A stretch of DNA of 64,000 nt from Cupriavidus metallidurans CH34 (GTDB taxonomy: Bacteria; Pseudomonadota; Gammaproteobacteria; Burkholderiales; Burkholderiaceae), in assembly GCF_000196015.1 (NCBI RefSeq), contig NC_007973.1:2914001-2978000 (forward strand), in the 5' to 3' direction. The translations under genes were made by a program, and so were the position numbers. The number at the start of each line of letters is the position of its first letter. Positions within the stretch are counted from its first letter, which is position 1. Below the pieces are notes generated by a model. The model made no database searches. It was given only the letters and a program-made list of their open reading frames with translations, and had not been told where the DNA came from. Below, piece after piece: positions 36,863 through 47,080 of the stretch.

Positions 36863-38002
36863 GTGCAGAACCTGCCCTCCCCCCGGCCCCGCGTCGCGTA
36901 CGTCATTACCAATACCGAGATTGGCGGGGCGCAGTCGCATGTCGCAGACCTGCTGCGCGCACTGCGCGGCCGGATCGACGCCACCGTACTGGCGGGCGGG
37001 GATGGTCCCCTGTTCGCAACCGCGCAGGCCGCTGGCGCCGAAACCGTCCGGCTCTCGCTGCTCGACAATGCCATGTCGGTAGGCAAGGCCATCGCGACAC
37101 TTCGCCAACTGAAAGCCGCCCTGCGCCACGCGGCGCCGGACCTGATTCACGTCCATAGCGCCAAGGCAGGCGCGCTGGGGCGGATTGCCGCGTGGATGCT
37201 CGGGGTGCCCGTTGTCTACACGGTCCACGGCTTCGCCTTCAAGCCAGCGGCTCCGCTGCACCGGCGCATGGCCGCACGCATCGCGGAGTGGTGCCTTGCG
37301 CCGTTGACCACGCGGCTGATCTGCGTGGCCGACTCGGAGCGTGCCCTGGCCGCGGCGCTGCCGTTGCCGGCAGCACGTGTCAGCGTGATCCACAACGGTA
37401 TTCCCGATACCGAGGCTCGCGCGGAACCAGGTGGGCCGCTACGCCGCATCGTCATGGTGGCGCGCTTCGCCGCGCCGAAACGCCCGGACCTCGTCATCCG
37501 GGCCTTTGCCCGTGCGAACCTGACCGATTGTGAACTGGTGATCGCCGGCGATGGCCCCACCCGCGACGCCATGCGCCAGCTTGCCGATGAGCTGGCGCCC
37601 GGGCGTATCCGCCTGCCAGGAAACGTCGACGACATCGCCAGCCTGCTCGCCTCGGCACAGATCTTCGTGTTGGCCTCCGATCATGAGGGACTGCCGGTCT
37701 CGATTCTCGAGGCGATGCGGGCCGGGCTCCCGGTGATCGCATCGGATTTGCCCGGTATTCGGGAGGAATTCGGCAAGGCGCAGGCTGGCCTGCTGGTGCC
37801 TGGCGATGATGAAGCTGCGATGGCCGAAGCCTTGAGCACCCTTGCCCGCGCCCCCGCCAAGCGGACGGCTATGGGCCAATCGGCCCGGGCGCGCTGGAGC
37901 GATGCGTTCGGCGTTGACACCATGGCCGACGCCACCTGGCAGGTTTACCAGCGTGTGCTCGGGCCTGGGCAGACAGCCGCGATGCCGGCCGGGGGAGCCT
38001 GA
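36863..38002 (+). CDS. Glycosyltransferase family 4 protein
   Basis: From the GTG at 36863 this protein has 379 residues. It is a GT-B enzyme with N-terminal TNTEIGGAQSHVADLL, a donor-site segment HEGLPVSILEAMRAGLPVIAS and RIVMVARFAAPKRPDLVI. The start is uncertain: in-frame GTG at 36833 has GGGG nine bases upstream, and TTG 36827 is also open. It is the first gene of the plus-strand glycan cluster and ends one base before the sugar transferase gene. Confidence 0.88.
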   Translation: MQNLPSPRPRVAYVITNTEIGGAQSHVADLLRALRGRIDATVLAGGDGPLFATAQAAGAETVRLSLLDNAMSVGKAIATLRQLKAALRHAAPDLIHVHSAKAGALGRIAAWMLGVPVVYTVHGFAFKPAAPLHRRMAARIAEWCLAPLTTRLICVADSERALAAALPLPAARVSVIHNGIPDTEARAEPGGPLRRIVMVARFAAPKRPDLVIRAFARANLTDCELVIAGDGPTRDAMRQLADELAPGRIRLPGNVDDIASLLASAQIFVLASDHEGLPVSILEAMRAGLPVIASDLPGIREEFGKAQAGLLVPGDDEAAMAEALSTLARAPAKRTAMGQSARARWSDAFGVDTMADATWQVYQRVLGPGQTAAMPAGGA

Positions 38003-38003
38003 G

Positions 38004-39329
38004 ATGAGCAACAAGCAAGCCCGCCTCACCCATTCCCAGCGAAGCCCGGCCGCGAACACGCGCGGCTCCGAAACCGTGCGTCGCGCCAGCCGGATGCTGT
38101 CCTGGGCCTTGGTCGGCCTGGTGCTGTTCGGCATCAATACCGTGGCGGCAGAATACCTGCACCACTCGGGTATCGTGACCTACGTGTTCACGCGCACCCT
38201 GCTGTGGGCGATCGTCCCCTACCTGTGTACGTTCGTGCTGCTGCATCGGTCGTTGCATCTTCCGGCAATCGAAGGCAACAGCCTTGTCGGCATGTCGGCG
38301 ACGCTGCCTTTCGGCCTGCTGCTGATCGTCTTCGCCGCGTTCCATATCGAGTATTCCCGCGGCGCCCTGCTGGTCGGCTATATCACGACGCTGGTGTGGA
38401 GCGGCATCGGCTACCGGCGCTTCGTGCAGAACTACGTGCCGGTGTTCGGCTATACCGATCCGCGCACGCTCGAACAGCTTGAAGAAGTCCTGGCCATGCC
38501 CGGCGCCACGCCACCTACCCCCACCCGTTTCGAGTTCATCCATGCCATCGAGGATGCCGTCCATTGCGATGGCCTGATGCTGGACCGATCCGCCACGGCG
38601 GACCCTGAGCGGACGCGTGCGCTGGCGCGCCTGAAGCTCAGCCATGTGCGCATGTATTCGGTGGAACGGGTTGGCGAGATGCTCACGGGCCGCGTTGGCC
38701 TCGATCACATCGACGAGAATTTCCTCGACGACTATGCGCGCCACTATCTCTATGGATACGTGAAGCGCCTGGTGGACATCGCCGCCGTGCTTTGCCTGGC
38801 GCCCCTGGCGTTGCCGCTCTCCGCGCTGACGGCGCTGGCGATCCGGCTGGAATCCACGGGGCCGGTCCTGTTCCGGCAGGCGCGTGTGGGCCGCTTCGGC
38901 GAACCATTCACGATGCTCAAATTCCGCAGCATGAGCGTGCAGCCCGACGCCACCGCCCAGTTCGCGCAACGCCACGATCCGCGCGTGACACGCGTGGGCC
39001 GCGTGATCCGCAAGTACCGTCTGGACGAACTGCCGCAGCTCTGGAACGTGCTGACCGGCGACATGAGCCTGATTGGGCCACGCCCGGAACAGGTGCCAAT
39101 GGTCGACATGTTCGCCGATACCATTGCCTACTACCCTTACCGCCATCTGGTTCGCCCCGGCCTGTCGGGATGGGCCCAAGTTCAGCAGGGCTACGTCGGC
39201 ACGCACGCGGAAACGGTCACCAAGCTCAGCTACGACCTCTACTACGTCAAGCACTGCTCCTTCGCACTCGACCTGCTGATTGCCGTCAAAACCGTGCGCA
39301 CGCTGCTGACCGGGTACGGAGCGCGTTGA
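38004..39329 (+). CDS. Initiating sugar transferase (polyprenyl-phosphate hexose-1-phosphate transferase type)
   Basis: This is a 441-residue protein. About four membrane segments lie within residues 28-145, and a soluble stretch follows. From about 250 there is a bacterial sugar transferase domain with KRLVDIAAVLC, LFRQARVGRFGEPFTMLKFR, RLDELPQLWNVLTGDMSLIGPRPE and RPGLSGWAQV. It would load the first sugar phosphate on undecaprenyl phosphate. Its stop overlaps the next start (TGATG). The second cluster has its own, shorter initiating enzyme. Confidence 0.9.
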   Translation: MSNKQARLTHSQRSPAANTRGSETVRRASRMLSWALVGLVLFGINTVAAEYLHHSGIVTYVFTRTLLWAIVPYLCTFVLLHRSLHLPAIEGNSLVGMSATLPFGLLLIVFAAFHIEYSRGALLVGYITTLVWSGIGYRRFVQNYVPVFGYTDPRTLEQLEEVLAMPGATPPTPTRFEFIHAIEDAVHCDGLMLDRSATADPERTRALARLKLSHVRMYSVERVGEMLTGRVGLDHIDENFLDDYARHYLYGYVKRLVDIAAVLCLAPLALPLSALTALAIRLESTGPVLFRQARVGRFGEPFTMLKFRSMSVQPDATAQFAQRHDPRVTRVGRVIRKYRLDELPQLWNVLTGDMSLIGPRPEQVPMVDMFADTIAYYPYRHLVRPGLSGWAQVQQGYVGTHAETVTKLSYDLYYVKHCSFALDLLIAVKTVRTLLTGYGAR

Positions 39330-40492
39330 TGGCAGGCACGACCGGGGATACCTCACCCACCGGCGCTCCGATGCGCATCCTGCTGGTTACCACCGGCCTG
39401 AAGATGGGCGGCGCCGAGCACCAGGTAGTGGCGCTGGCACACGCGTTTCTGGCGCAGGGTCAGGCGGTGGCCATCCTGAGCCTGTCACCGGGCCGCGAGA
39501 TCGACGTGCCCGCCGATGCGCACGTCCTCGAACTGAACATGAGCAAGACGCCGGCCGGCATGGCACGGGCGCTCTGGCAGGCACGCGGACTGGTCAAGTC
39601 GTGGCGGCCGGACGTGATTCACGCGCACATGATTCACGCCAACGTCTTCACGCGCCTGCTGACTCGAATCGTCCAGTGCCCGCCGGTGGTCTGTACCGCG
39701 CACAGCTTTCGCGAAGGCGGCCGACTGCGGATGATCGCGTATCGGCTGACCGACCGATGGAGCGCGCTGACGACCCACGTCAGCGAGGACGGGCGCGAAG
39801 GCATGGTCGCCTCGGGTGCCGTGCAAGCCGACCGCATTGCGGTGATGCCGAATGGCATCGACATCGAACGGTTTCGGCCCTCGGCGGCGTTGCGGGGCAC
39901 CACGCGCGCGCGTCTGGGCATCAGCGCTGGAACAAGGCTGGCCCTGAATGTCGGGCGACTGGTTCCGGAGAAGGCACAAGCGCTTCTGCTGCGCGCCTTC
40001 GCGCAGATCGACCCCGCCACGCTTCCGCTCCATCTGCTGATCGCCGGTGGCGGCCCACTCCATCAGGCCCTGGCCGAGCAGATCACGGCGCTGAACCTGA
40101 GTTCGCGCGTCACGCTGCTGGGGCCACGCAGCGACGTGCCCGCCCTGCTCAACGCAGCGGATACGTTCGTGCTCTCTTCCGACATTGAAGGACTGCCGAT
40201 GGTGCTGGTGGAAGCGCTGGCCAGCGGCTGCCCTGTGGTAGCCACCGATGCACCCGGCGTTCGAGAAGTCGTGCAGGACCAGGGGACCATCGTGCCGCGC
40301 GACGACGCGACAGCGCTGGCCGTCGCGCTGGATGCAGCGCTGCGCCACGGGCGAGGTTCGTCCGCGGACGAAGCCGCACGCCGGGCGGCAATGATCGCCA
40401 GGTTCTCGATCGACGCGGTGGCGCAACGCTGGCTGGAGATCTACACCGGCCTCGCCGGCACAACCCCCTGCCCCCGTGTGGAGGCTGCCTGA
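39329..40492 (+). CDS. Glycosyltransferase family 4 protein
   Basis: This 387-residue GT-B enzyme has an acceptor-domain start MRILLVTTGLKMGGAEHQV, LALNVGRLVPEKAQALLLRA and the donor segment SSDIEGLPMVLVEALASGCPVVATD. The start is fixed by overlap with the sugar transferase stop, and the stop overlaps the flippase start. The sugar donor cannot be predicted. Confidence 0.9.
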   Translation: MAGTTGDTSPTGAPMRILLVTTGLKMGGAEHQVVALAHAFLAQGQAVAILSLSPGREIDVPADAHVLELNMSKTPAGMARALWQARGLVKSWRPDVIHAHMIHANVFTRLLTRIVQCPPVVCTAHSFREGGRLRMIAYRLTDRWSALTTHVSEDGREGMVASGAVQADRIAVMPNGIDIERFRPSAALRGTTRARLGISAGTRLALNVGRLVPEKAQALLLRAFAQIDPATLPLHLLIAGGGPLHQALAEQITALNLSSRVTLLGPRSDVPALLNAADTFVLSSDIEGLPMVLVEALASGCPVVATDAPGVREVVQDQGTIVPRDDATALAVALDAALRHGRGSSADEAARRAAMIARFSIDAVAQRWLEIYTGLAGTTPCPRVEAA

Positions 40493-41742
40493 TGCGGCGG
40501 CGCGTGGCGGGCAATCTGCTCTGGATGCTGGCCGAACGCGGCTTCCAGATCGGCATCGGCATTGCCGTGGTGGCCATGCTGGCGCGCGCGCTTGGACCGG
40601 CAGGGTTCGCGCACTTCCAGTACGCGCAGTCGATCGTGCTGATCGCCGCATCCTTCGCACTGGTCTGCGGCGCTGAAGTCGTGGTGCCGAGGCTCGTGGC
40701 CTCGCCGGCACCGGCCACGCAGCACGCGCTGCTTGCGCACGCCTTCGTGCTGCGTCTGGCCGGCGGTGCTATCGGGTACCTGCTGATGTGTGCCTATCTT
40801 GGCATCACCTCCCCGGGCCCAGAGGTATGGCACGCAGCGCTGTGGCTGGGCATCGCCATTCTCCTGCGCGAGCCGTTTGGCGTGGTGACCGCCTGGATGC
40901 AGTCCCACACCAACAACCGACCCGGCACGCTATTCAGCCTGGCCGCGCTGGCAGTCAAGGCTATCCTCGTGGGAAGCCTGTTTGCCGCCGGCGTTCACAA
41001 GATCACCGGCTACGCCGCCGCTTTCGCCATCGAGGCGATCATTCTGGCTGTGCTGCTGACGAGTTACTACTTCGTGCGCGTGCATGACCGCGACTTCGCC
41101 TGGCAAGCCACGCAGGCGCGAGAACTGATCACGAGCGGCGCCCTGTTCTGGATCAGCTTCATCCTGATGATGGGCGCGCGCCGCGTGGACCAACTTGTAC
41201 TCCAGCCAGCGGTGCCACCCGCCGACTTTGGCGCCTACGCCGCGTGCATGCAGATCCTCGACAACTTCACGATGGTGGCAAGCATTCTGGTGGCTGGCAT
41301 CGCGCCGGCCTATGTCTATGCGAAAGCCGCCTATGCGGAAGCACATGCCAACATCGGCCGCATCGCGCTGGGCATCGCCGCGCTGGGCCTTGTCGGCGGC
41401 ATGGCCATCGCTGGCTGCGCGCCCTGGATCGTGCGGCTGCTCTACGGCAACGCGTTCGACGCCACCGTGACACTGCTACGCGTGGCGGCCGTGGCTTCGA
41501 CACTCGTGTTCGCCGACGTCGCGCTCACGCTGCTTGCGGTCTATCTGCGCAGGCCGCGCTGGGTCGCCACCAAATGGGCGCTGGTGTTCGGCGCCACGCT
41601 GGCCTTCGATCTCATCGTCATCCCGCGCTACGGCAGTTGGGGAGCGATCGCGGGCTATGCATTGGGCAACGGCGTGGCCGTGCTGGTCGGCCTGACCCTG
41701 TGGTGGCGGCACCGACCGGCGCCCGAGGTGGCATCCATATGA
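40492..41742 (+). CDS. Polysaccharide flippase (Wzx-like)
   Basis: This 416-residue protein has about twelve hydrophobic segments and the MATE/polysaccharide transport layout (NLLWMLAERGFQIGIGIAVVAMLARALGP). It would move the undecaprenyl-linked repeat unit across the inner membrane. It is coupled to both neighbours by overlapping start and stop codons. Confidence 0.88.
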   Translation: MRRRVAGNLLWMLAERGFQIGIGIAVVAMLARALGPAGFAHFQYAQSIVLIAASFALVCGAEVVVPRLVASPAPATQHALLAHAFVLRLAGGAIGYLLMCAYLGITSPGPEVWHAALWLGIAILLREPFGVVTAWMQSHTNNRPGTLFSLAALAVKAILVGSLFAAGVHKITGYAAAFAIEAIILAVLLTSYYFVRVHDRDFAWQATQARELITSGALFWISFILMMGARRVDQLVLQPAVPPADFGAYAACMQILDNFTMVASILVAGIAPAYVYAKAAYAEAHANIGRIALGIAALGLVGGMAIAGCAPWIVRLLYGNAFDATVTLLRVAAVASTLVFADVALTLLAVYLRRPRWVATKWALVFGATLAFDLIVIPRYGSWGAIAGYALGNGVAVLVGLTLWWRHRPAPEVASI

Positions 41743-42833
41743 GTACGCCGCTGCCGACCGTCTGCTTCCTGACCGGGACGCTGAATGCTTTTGCTGGCGC
41801 GGAACGCATGACCGCGGTCATCGCCAATGCGCTCGCAGAACGCGGCTATCGCGTGCTCGTGCTGAGCCTGTGGGACCGGACCAGCGTGTTCCCGCTGCAT
41901 GAGGGCGTGGAGCACCACGCGTTGTTCGAGCAGCGACCGTCGTTCAAGCGTGCCTACGTTTCCACCGTGCTCGGAATTCGACGCTTCGTACGGGAACAAG
42001 GTATCGACGTGCTGATCGAGGTCGACACCATGCTCACCCTATTCACGCTGCCGGCGACGTCAGGCATGAAGGTGCGAAGGATTGCATGGGAACACTGTCA
42101 CTTTGATGAGGATCTGGGGAGAAAGGCGCGAAGGGTGGCGCGGTGGTTGGCGGCTAAGACGAGCAGCGCCGTTGTGGTGTTGACGGAGCGGGACAGGCAG
42201 CGATGGCTAAATGCTCTCGGTCAGCACTGTCGGATTGCAACCATTGGCAATCCGTTGCCTTTTGCATTTCCCGCGGAGCCCGCTCAACGCGGAAGCCGGA
42301 TTGTGCTGGCGGTAGGCCGGCTCGTGCGGGCGAAAGGCTTCGATGTTCTACTCGATGCCTGGGCCCGCGTGGCACCGGCGCACCCGGATTGGCGACTGGT
42401 CATCGTCGGGGAAGGCGAAGAACGGGACGCACTGGAGGCGCAGATAAGAAGCCTTGCGCTCGGCCATTGCGTCGACTTGCCCGGCGCCAGCTCGGAGATC
42501 GCCAGCTACTATGGCGAAGCCTCGATCTTCTGTCTCAGTTCGCGCTATGAAGGATTCGGCCTGGTGCTCATGGAAGCGATGGCATTTGGATTGCCAGTGG
42601 TGTCGACGAATTGCGAAGCCGGGCCCAAGGCGTTGATTCGGGACGGAGTGAATGGACTTCAGGTACCGGCTGAAGACGCGCTAGCGCTCGGTGCGGCATT
42701 ATCGCGACTGATGCAGGAGAAGCATCTGTGCGAGGCGCTTTCGTCGCGGGCTCGGGATGATGCACGCCGCTACGAAATCGACGCCATTTGCCCGCTGTGG
42801 CAAAACCTGCTGGGTGATATACAGACTGTGTAA
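41739..42833 (+). CDS. Glycosyltransferase family 4 protein
   Basis: This 364-residue GT-B enzyme begins PTVCFLTGTLNAFAGAERMTAV, with IVLAVGRLVRAKGFDVLLDAW and SSRYEGFGLVLMEAMAFGLPVVST; similar proteins act in exopolysaccharide and amylovoran-type synthesis. From about 42080 the base composition becomes less GC-rich than in the preceding genes. The start overlaps the flippase stop as ATGA. Confidence 0.9.
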   Translation: MSTPLPTVCFLTGTLNAFAGAERMTAVIANALAERGYRVLVLSLWDRTSVFPLHEGVEHHALFEQRPSFKRAYVSTVLGIRRFVREQGIDVLIEVDTMLTLFTLPATSGMKVRRIAWEHCHFDEDLGRKARRVARWLAAKTSSAVVVLTERDRQRWLNALGQHCRIATIGNPLPFAFPAEPAQRGSRIVLAVGRLVRAKGFDVLLDAWARVAPAHPDWRLVIVGEGEERDALEAQIRSLALGHCVDLPGASSEIASYYGEASIFCLSSRYEGFGLVLMEAMAFGLPVVSTNCEAGPKALIRDGVNGLQVPAEDALALGAALSRLMQEKHLCEALSSRARDDARRYEIDAICPLWQNLLGDIQTV

Positions 42834-42930
42834 CTATTGGTAGCATTTCAAAACATGACCGCCGAGGGGTTGGCGGCAGTAGTCGCGCTAGAATGGTGAA
42901 ACTCTAAGAGTCCCCCACTGCACGCCACAA

Positions 42931-43788
42931 ATGCCCATTGCAAACTCGAATGCTTCCCCGGACGCTTGGCGCCTCCCCCCTAAATCCATAAAGTCGATTG
43001 GCTTGGCAGGCGTAATCGGCGCATTGTGCGGGTTCGCGGTGTTTCATTTTGTTCCACCCCGCTGGACCGCCAGAATCACCGTGCAGGTTGGGCAGATATC
43101 GAGCCCCGAGGGTGGTGCCGTGACAAGCCGGCTGGTGGAAAATCAGCTGACGGCGGTGGATCGCTACAATCTGCCCTCATCCCGCCTGAAGGTGCTCAAC
43201 GAGCTTGGGCTGCCGGCGAGCAGTGAGAGCAAGGAATCCAGGCTGATTTTCGAGACATTGCTCGGATCGCCAGGCAAAGGCCCCAATCTGATCAATTTGC
43301 AGGTTTCCGCCTACTCAAGGGAACAGGCAATGGCCGTCATGAGCTCTTCTGTCAAATTGCTTGCCGCGGAGCATCAAAAGTTGTTCGCACCGTCGATTAG
43401 CAGAATGAGCGGCGATCTCGCCAATCTGACAGACAAACTGAAGGCCGCGGAGAGGGATTATGCCAATAGCTATGCCTGGCTGGTGGCAAATTCAAAACAG
43501 AAAAATGATCCCATTAACAGTGTGCGGGATGTGCAGTTGACCAATTTGACTATGCTTGCCGACAGGCAGTCAATTGAATTGCGGCACAGGATTATGCAAT
43601 TTCAGGAGGCTCTGGACCCCACATCGAGCTATCCGACGCGACCAATGGGGGAGATTTTCGCGCCCGACCGCCCCAGCACCCCCGGCTGGACGGTATTTGT
43701 CGCAGCCGGCGCCGTCTTTGGTCTGGCACTGGGAACCCTGCTGGTCGTCCAGCGGTTGGCAAGTCAGGCGAGGAAGCCGGACCTCTGA
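42931..43788 (+). CDS. Wzz-like chain length determinant protein
   Basis: This 285-residue polysaccharide co-polymerase has one membrane segment at about 22-42 and a second at about 250-272, with a periplasmic coiled-coil domain between them and a proline-rich APDRPSTPGW before the second. It would set the modal chain length of the polymer made by the plus-strand cluster. It follows the last glycosyltransferase after 97 bases. Confidence 0.82.
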   Translation: MPIANSNASPDAWRLPPKSIKSIGLAGVIGALCGFAVFHFVPPRWTARITVQVGQISSPEGGAVTSRLVENQLTAVDRYNLPSSRLKVLNELGLPASSESKESRLIFETLLGSPGKGPNLINLQVSAYSREQAMAVMSSSVKLLAAEHQKLFAPSISRMSGDLANLTDKLKAAERDYANSYAWLVANSKQKNDPINSVRDVQLTNLTMLADRQSIELRHRIMQFQEALDPTSSYPTRPMGEIFAPDRPSTPGWTVFVAAGAVFGLALGTLLVVQRLASQARKPDL

Positions 43789-43846
43789 ACCAGGCAGATC
43801 GTGAAGCGCCCGGCGCCGCGTCGGCACGCGCGACGCGGCACACCAA

Positions 43847-43880
43847 GCTGGTTTCGCGCACCAAAGCGCGCGAAACCAGC
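43847..43880. terminator. Strong hairpin between the two convergent glycan clusters
   Basis: A 13-base perfect stem (GCTGGTTTCGCGC and its complement) with an eight-base loop lies between the Wzz-like gene and the end of the minus-strand cluster. There is no T run, so it may act with other signals. Confidence 0.5.
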
Positions 43881-43897
43881 GGATTCCACGACTCCCC

Positions 43898-45847
43898 TTA
43901 CACCAGCAAGGCGTTCGCAGCCTTGCCCTCTGCCTGCGGACCATATCCGTGGACCTGACGGCCCAGGATTTCCTTGATCTGCTTCTCGTCGCTCTGCTCG
44001 GCCGCCACACGCATGGATGCAAGCACGGGCGCAAATTCCGGCCACGGCACGTAATCCTCTCGCGCCTTCATGATCCGCTCATGGGCCGTACCTTCGGGGT
44101 TATCGCCGATCAGCAATTCTTCATAGAGCTTCTCGCCGGGGCGCAGACCTGTCACGCGGATCTCGATATCGCCATCCGGATGCTGATCGTCGCACACCGT
44201 CATGCCAGAAAGCTGAACCATGCGTCGCGCCAGATCCATGATCTTGACAGGCTGGCCCATGTCCAGAACGAACACCTCGCCGCCATGGGCCATGGCGCCA
44301 GCCTGCAGCACCAGTTGGGCAGCCTCCGGGATAGTCATGAAGTAACGCGTCACCTTCTCGTGGGTCACGGTCAACGGCCCGCCTTCCAGCAATTGACGTC
44401 TGAACAGAGGGACAACGCTTCCGCTGCTGCCTAGCACATTGCCAAATCGCACCATCGCGAAAACTGTGCGATTCGGCACAGCCTCCTCGCTCTCAACATC
44501 GAGCAGTCCAAAGTCGACCGATTGCCGGGCTGCCATTGCCTGCAACACCAGCTCCGCCATGCGCTTGGAAGCACCCATTACATTAGTGGGTCGAACCGCC
44601 TTGTCCGTGGACACCAGCACGAAGTACTCAGCCTGGCTTTCCATAGCGGCGCGTGCCATGTTCAGCGTACCGAACACGTTGTTCATGACCCCTTCCGCCG
44701 CGTTGCACTCGACCAACGGCACATGCTTGTATGCGGCGGCGTGATAAACCGTGGCAGGTCGATACAGCCCGCAGATCTCGCGCAAACGCCTCAAATTGAC
44801 CACACTGGCCAGTAGCGGAACAACCTCGGTTTGCAGGCGATGCTCGTCGCGCAAGCGCTCAAGCTCTTGGTGAATCGAATACAACCCAAACTCGTTGTGT
44901 TCGACCAGCACCAGCCGACGCGGCCGCTCCAGCATGATCTGGCGACATAGTTCACTGCCGATGCTGCCGCCTGCCCCGGTCACGAGCACCGTCTTGTCAG
45001 CAAGGTTCTTCGCCAACAATGCCGCATCGGGTGGCACCGGTGCGCGGCCAAGCAAGTCCTCGATATCGAGTTCCTGCAGATCGCGTATCGTCACACGGCC
45101 CGATGCCAGATCCACCATACCAGGCAGCGTTCGAACGTGCACGGGCAGCGCGCGCAGCTTGTCGATTACGGCGTTGCGCTGGGCGCGGCCCATGGATGGA
45201 ATCGCAAGCAGGATGTCGGTGACACCCATACGCTCGACAGCTTCAGGCACGTCATCCGGACCGAAGATATCGAGCCCGTTGATCGTACGGCCGATCTTGG
45301 CCCGATCATCATCGATGAACCCCAACAGCACAAACTGATGCGTAACGGCAAGCGCCGAAGCAGTTTGCACGCCCGCGTCGCCGGCACCATAGATCAACAA
45401 CCGTCCTTCGTGCGCACGCACCTTCGCCGCCGTCCCCGCTAGCCAGAAGCGCGCCAGAGCACGACTCGCCCCAACCAGCAACAGGAACAGCATCGGCTGG
45501 ATCAGGCCAATGCTGCGCGGTACACCATCGAGCTTCAAGAGAAGCAGCGCACTGAAGAACAATACGCCATAGAGACCCACGGCCTTCGCAGTGCTAGCAA
45601 GCGCGGCCATTCCTGTGTACCGAAAGATCGCTCTGTACAAACCCATTCGAACGAAGATCGGGAAGGCCAGCAAAGGCGAGAGAAAATAGACGTACTCCTG
45701 CTGCAGGATTGGCAGTCCCGTTTGGTCTATGCGCAGATAGAACGCCACCCAGACGGATACCAGCGCCAGGATCAAATCCAGCGCAACGACAACCACGCGC
45801 TTGGCCGACCGGGGCAGCGCGAGTAGCGGAACCGTAAGATTCTTCAC
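43898..45847 (-). CDS. Membrane nucleotide-sugar 4,6-dehydratase (PglF/WbpM/CapD type)
   Basis: This 649-residue protein has four N-terminal membrane segments and a Rossmann-like linker domain. A dehydratase domain from about residue 290 has VLVTGAGGSIGSELCRQ, YHAAAYKHVPLVE and STDKAVRPTNVMGASKRMAE, with methionine in place of the usual active-site tyrosine as in the PglF/FlaA1 group. It would convert UDP-GlcNAc to the 4-keto-6-deoxy sugar used by the aminotransferase encoded just upstream. The two genes overlap by four bases. Confidence 0.9.
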   Translation of the reverse strand: MKNLTVPLLALPRSAKRVVVVALDLILALVSVWVAFYLRIDQTGLPILQQEYVYFLSPLLAFPIFVRMGLYRAIFRYTGMAALASTAKAVGLYGVLFFSALLLLKLDGVPRSIGLIQPMLFLLLVGASRALARFWLAGTAAKVRAHEGRLLIYGAGDAGVQTASALAVTHQFVLLGFIDDDRAKIGRTINGLDIFGPDDVPEAVERMGVTDILLAIPSMGRAQRNAVIDKLRALPVHVRTLPGMVDLASGRVTIRDLQELDIEDLLGRAPVPPDAALLAKNLADKTVLVTGAGGSIGSELCRQIMLERPRRLVLVEHNEFGLYSIHQELERLRDEHRLQTEVVPLLASVVNLRRLREICGLYRPATVYHAAAYKHVPLVECNAAEGVMNNVFGTLNMARAAMESQAEYFVLVSTDKAVRPTNVMGASKRMAELVLQAMAARQSVDFGLLDVESEEAVPNRTVFAMVRFGNVLGSSGSVVPLFRRQLLEGGPLTVTHEKVTRYFMTIPEAAQLVLQAGAMAHGGEVFVLDMGQPVKIMDLARRMVQLSGMTVCDDQHPDGDIEIRVTGLRPGEKLYEELLIGDNPEGTAHERIMKAREDYVPWPEFAPVLASMRVAAEQSDEKQIKEILGRQVHGYGPQAEGKAANALLV

Positions 45848-47019
45848 CGGCTGGCCCGCCCGAGGACGTCAGTCAGCACACGGCATGTCTTTGCAATCTC
45901 ATCCTTGGTCAAGGTGGGATGTACAAGGAACATCAGGCTGTCCTCGCCCATTGCGCGTGCGATCGGTAGCCGCTCGGCCGGTCGCCAGCCAGTATCGTCA
46001 AACGCCTTTTCAAGGTAGACCTCGGAACAAGAGCCCTGATAACAGGGCACGTCGGCATCGACAATCGTCTGAATGATTCGGTCACGCGTCCAGCCTTCCG
46101 CCAAGTGGTCAGGTCGGACATACACATAGCATTTGTATTGCGCGTGGGTGCTGCTCGCCGGAGCGACAGGCACACGCACGGCAGAGAATGGTTTGCAGGC
46201 CGAATGAATTGCCTCGGCGTGTTCAGTCCGTCGAGCGGTCCACTCCGTCATGCGGCGCAGTTGAATACGTCCGATTACGGCCTGCATCTCCAGCATTCGC
46301 CAGTTGGTGCCGAAGGTCTCATGCAACCAGCGAAACCCCGGTGCGTGCTCACGCTCGTACACCGCCTCAAAGCTCTTGCCGTGGTCCTTGTACGCCCACA
46401 TCTCGCGCCAGAGCGCTTCATCATTGAGCGTCACCATGCCACCTTCACCACCCGTGGTCATGATCTTGTCCTGGCAGAAGCTCCATGCACCGACGTGTCC
46501 GATCGATCCGACACTACGCCCCTTGTAGCGAGCGCCGTGTGCCTGTGCACAATCCTCGATGACCTTCAATCCATGGCGGGCCGCCAACTCCATGATGGGA
46601 TCCATGTCGCATGGCCACCCCGCAAGGTGCACGCAGATCACTGCTTTGGTGCGCGGCGTCAGGACTCTCGCAATGGTCTCCGCCGAAAGGTTTCCGCTTT
46701 CCGGATCGACATCGGCGAAAACCGGAATCGCACCAGCGTTGACTACGCAGGACGCGCTGGCGATGAACGTGCGCGGTGTGACGATGACTTCATCGCCAGG
46801 CCCGATTCCAAGCCCCTTTAGCGCCAAGTCCAAAGCCAATGTGCCATTACTGAGCGCGATGGCGTGGCGTGTACCCGTCCATGCGGCAAACTCTTTCTCG
46901 AACTCGCGACATTCCGTGCCGGTCCAATAGTTCACCTTATTAGAGAGCAACACCTGCTGGACTGCGTCCGCCTCTTCCTTGGTGAAACTAGGCCACGGAG
47001 AAAATGAAGTGTTCAGCAT
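45844..47019 (-). CDS. DegT/DnrJ/EryC1 family aminotransferase (PglE-like)
   Basis: This is a 391-residue PLP enzyme of sugar aminotransferase type. ALSNGTLALDLALKGLGIGP, DCAQAHGARYKG and the PLP-lysine segment SFCQDKIMTTGGEGG (lysine near 188) are present. In this context it would transfer an amino group to UDP-4-keto-6-deoxy-GlcNAc. The start lies 33 bases after a predicted transcription start. Confidence 0.9.
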   Translation of the reverse strand: MLNTSFSPWPSFTKEEADAVQQVLLSNKVNYWTGTECREFEKEFAAWTGTRHAIALSNGTLALDLALKGLGIGPGDEVIVTPRTFIASASCVVNAGAIPVFADVDPESGNLSAETIARVLTPRTKAVICVHLAGWPCDMDPIMELAARHGLKVIEDCAQAHGARYKGRSVGSIGHVGAWSFCQDKIMTTGGEGGMVTLNDEALWREMWAYKDHGKSFEAVYEREHAPGFRWLHETFGTNWRMLEMQAVIGRIQLRRMTEWTARRTEHAEAIHSACKPFSAVRVPVAPASSTHAQYKCYVYVRPDHLAEGWTRDRIIQTIVDADVPCYQGSCSEVYLEKAFDDTGWRPAERLPIARAMGEDSLMFLVHPTLTKDEIAKTCRVLTDVLGRASR

Positions 47020-47058
47020 AAGTAGAATTAGAAATCAGATGATATTTTCTTCAACTGT

Positions 47059-47064
47059 ATTATA
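47059..47064 (-). promoter_or_regulatory. -10 box upstream of the aminotransferase gene
   Basis: TATAAT on the minus strand, about 40 bases before the aminotransferase start and just after the acetyltransferase stop. The -35 match is weak. It could let the aminotransferase and dehydratase genes be expressed independently of the upstream operon. Confidence 0.4.
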
Positions 47065-47080
47065 GGTTCCCAAGAGTCGC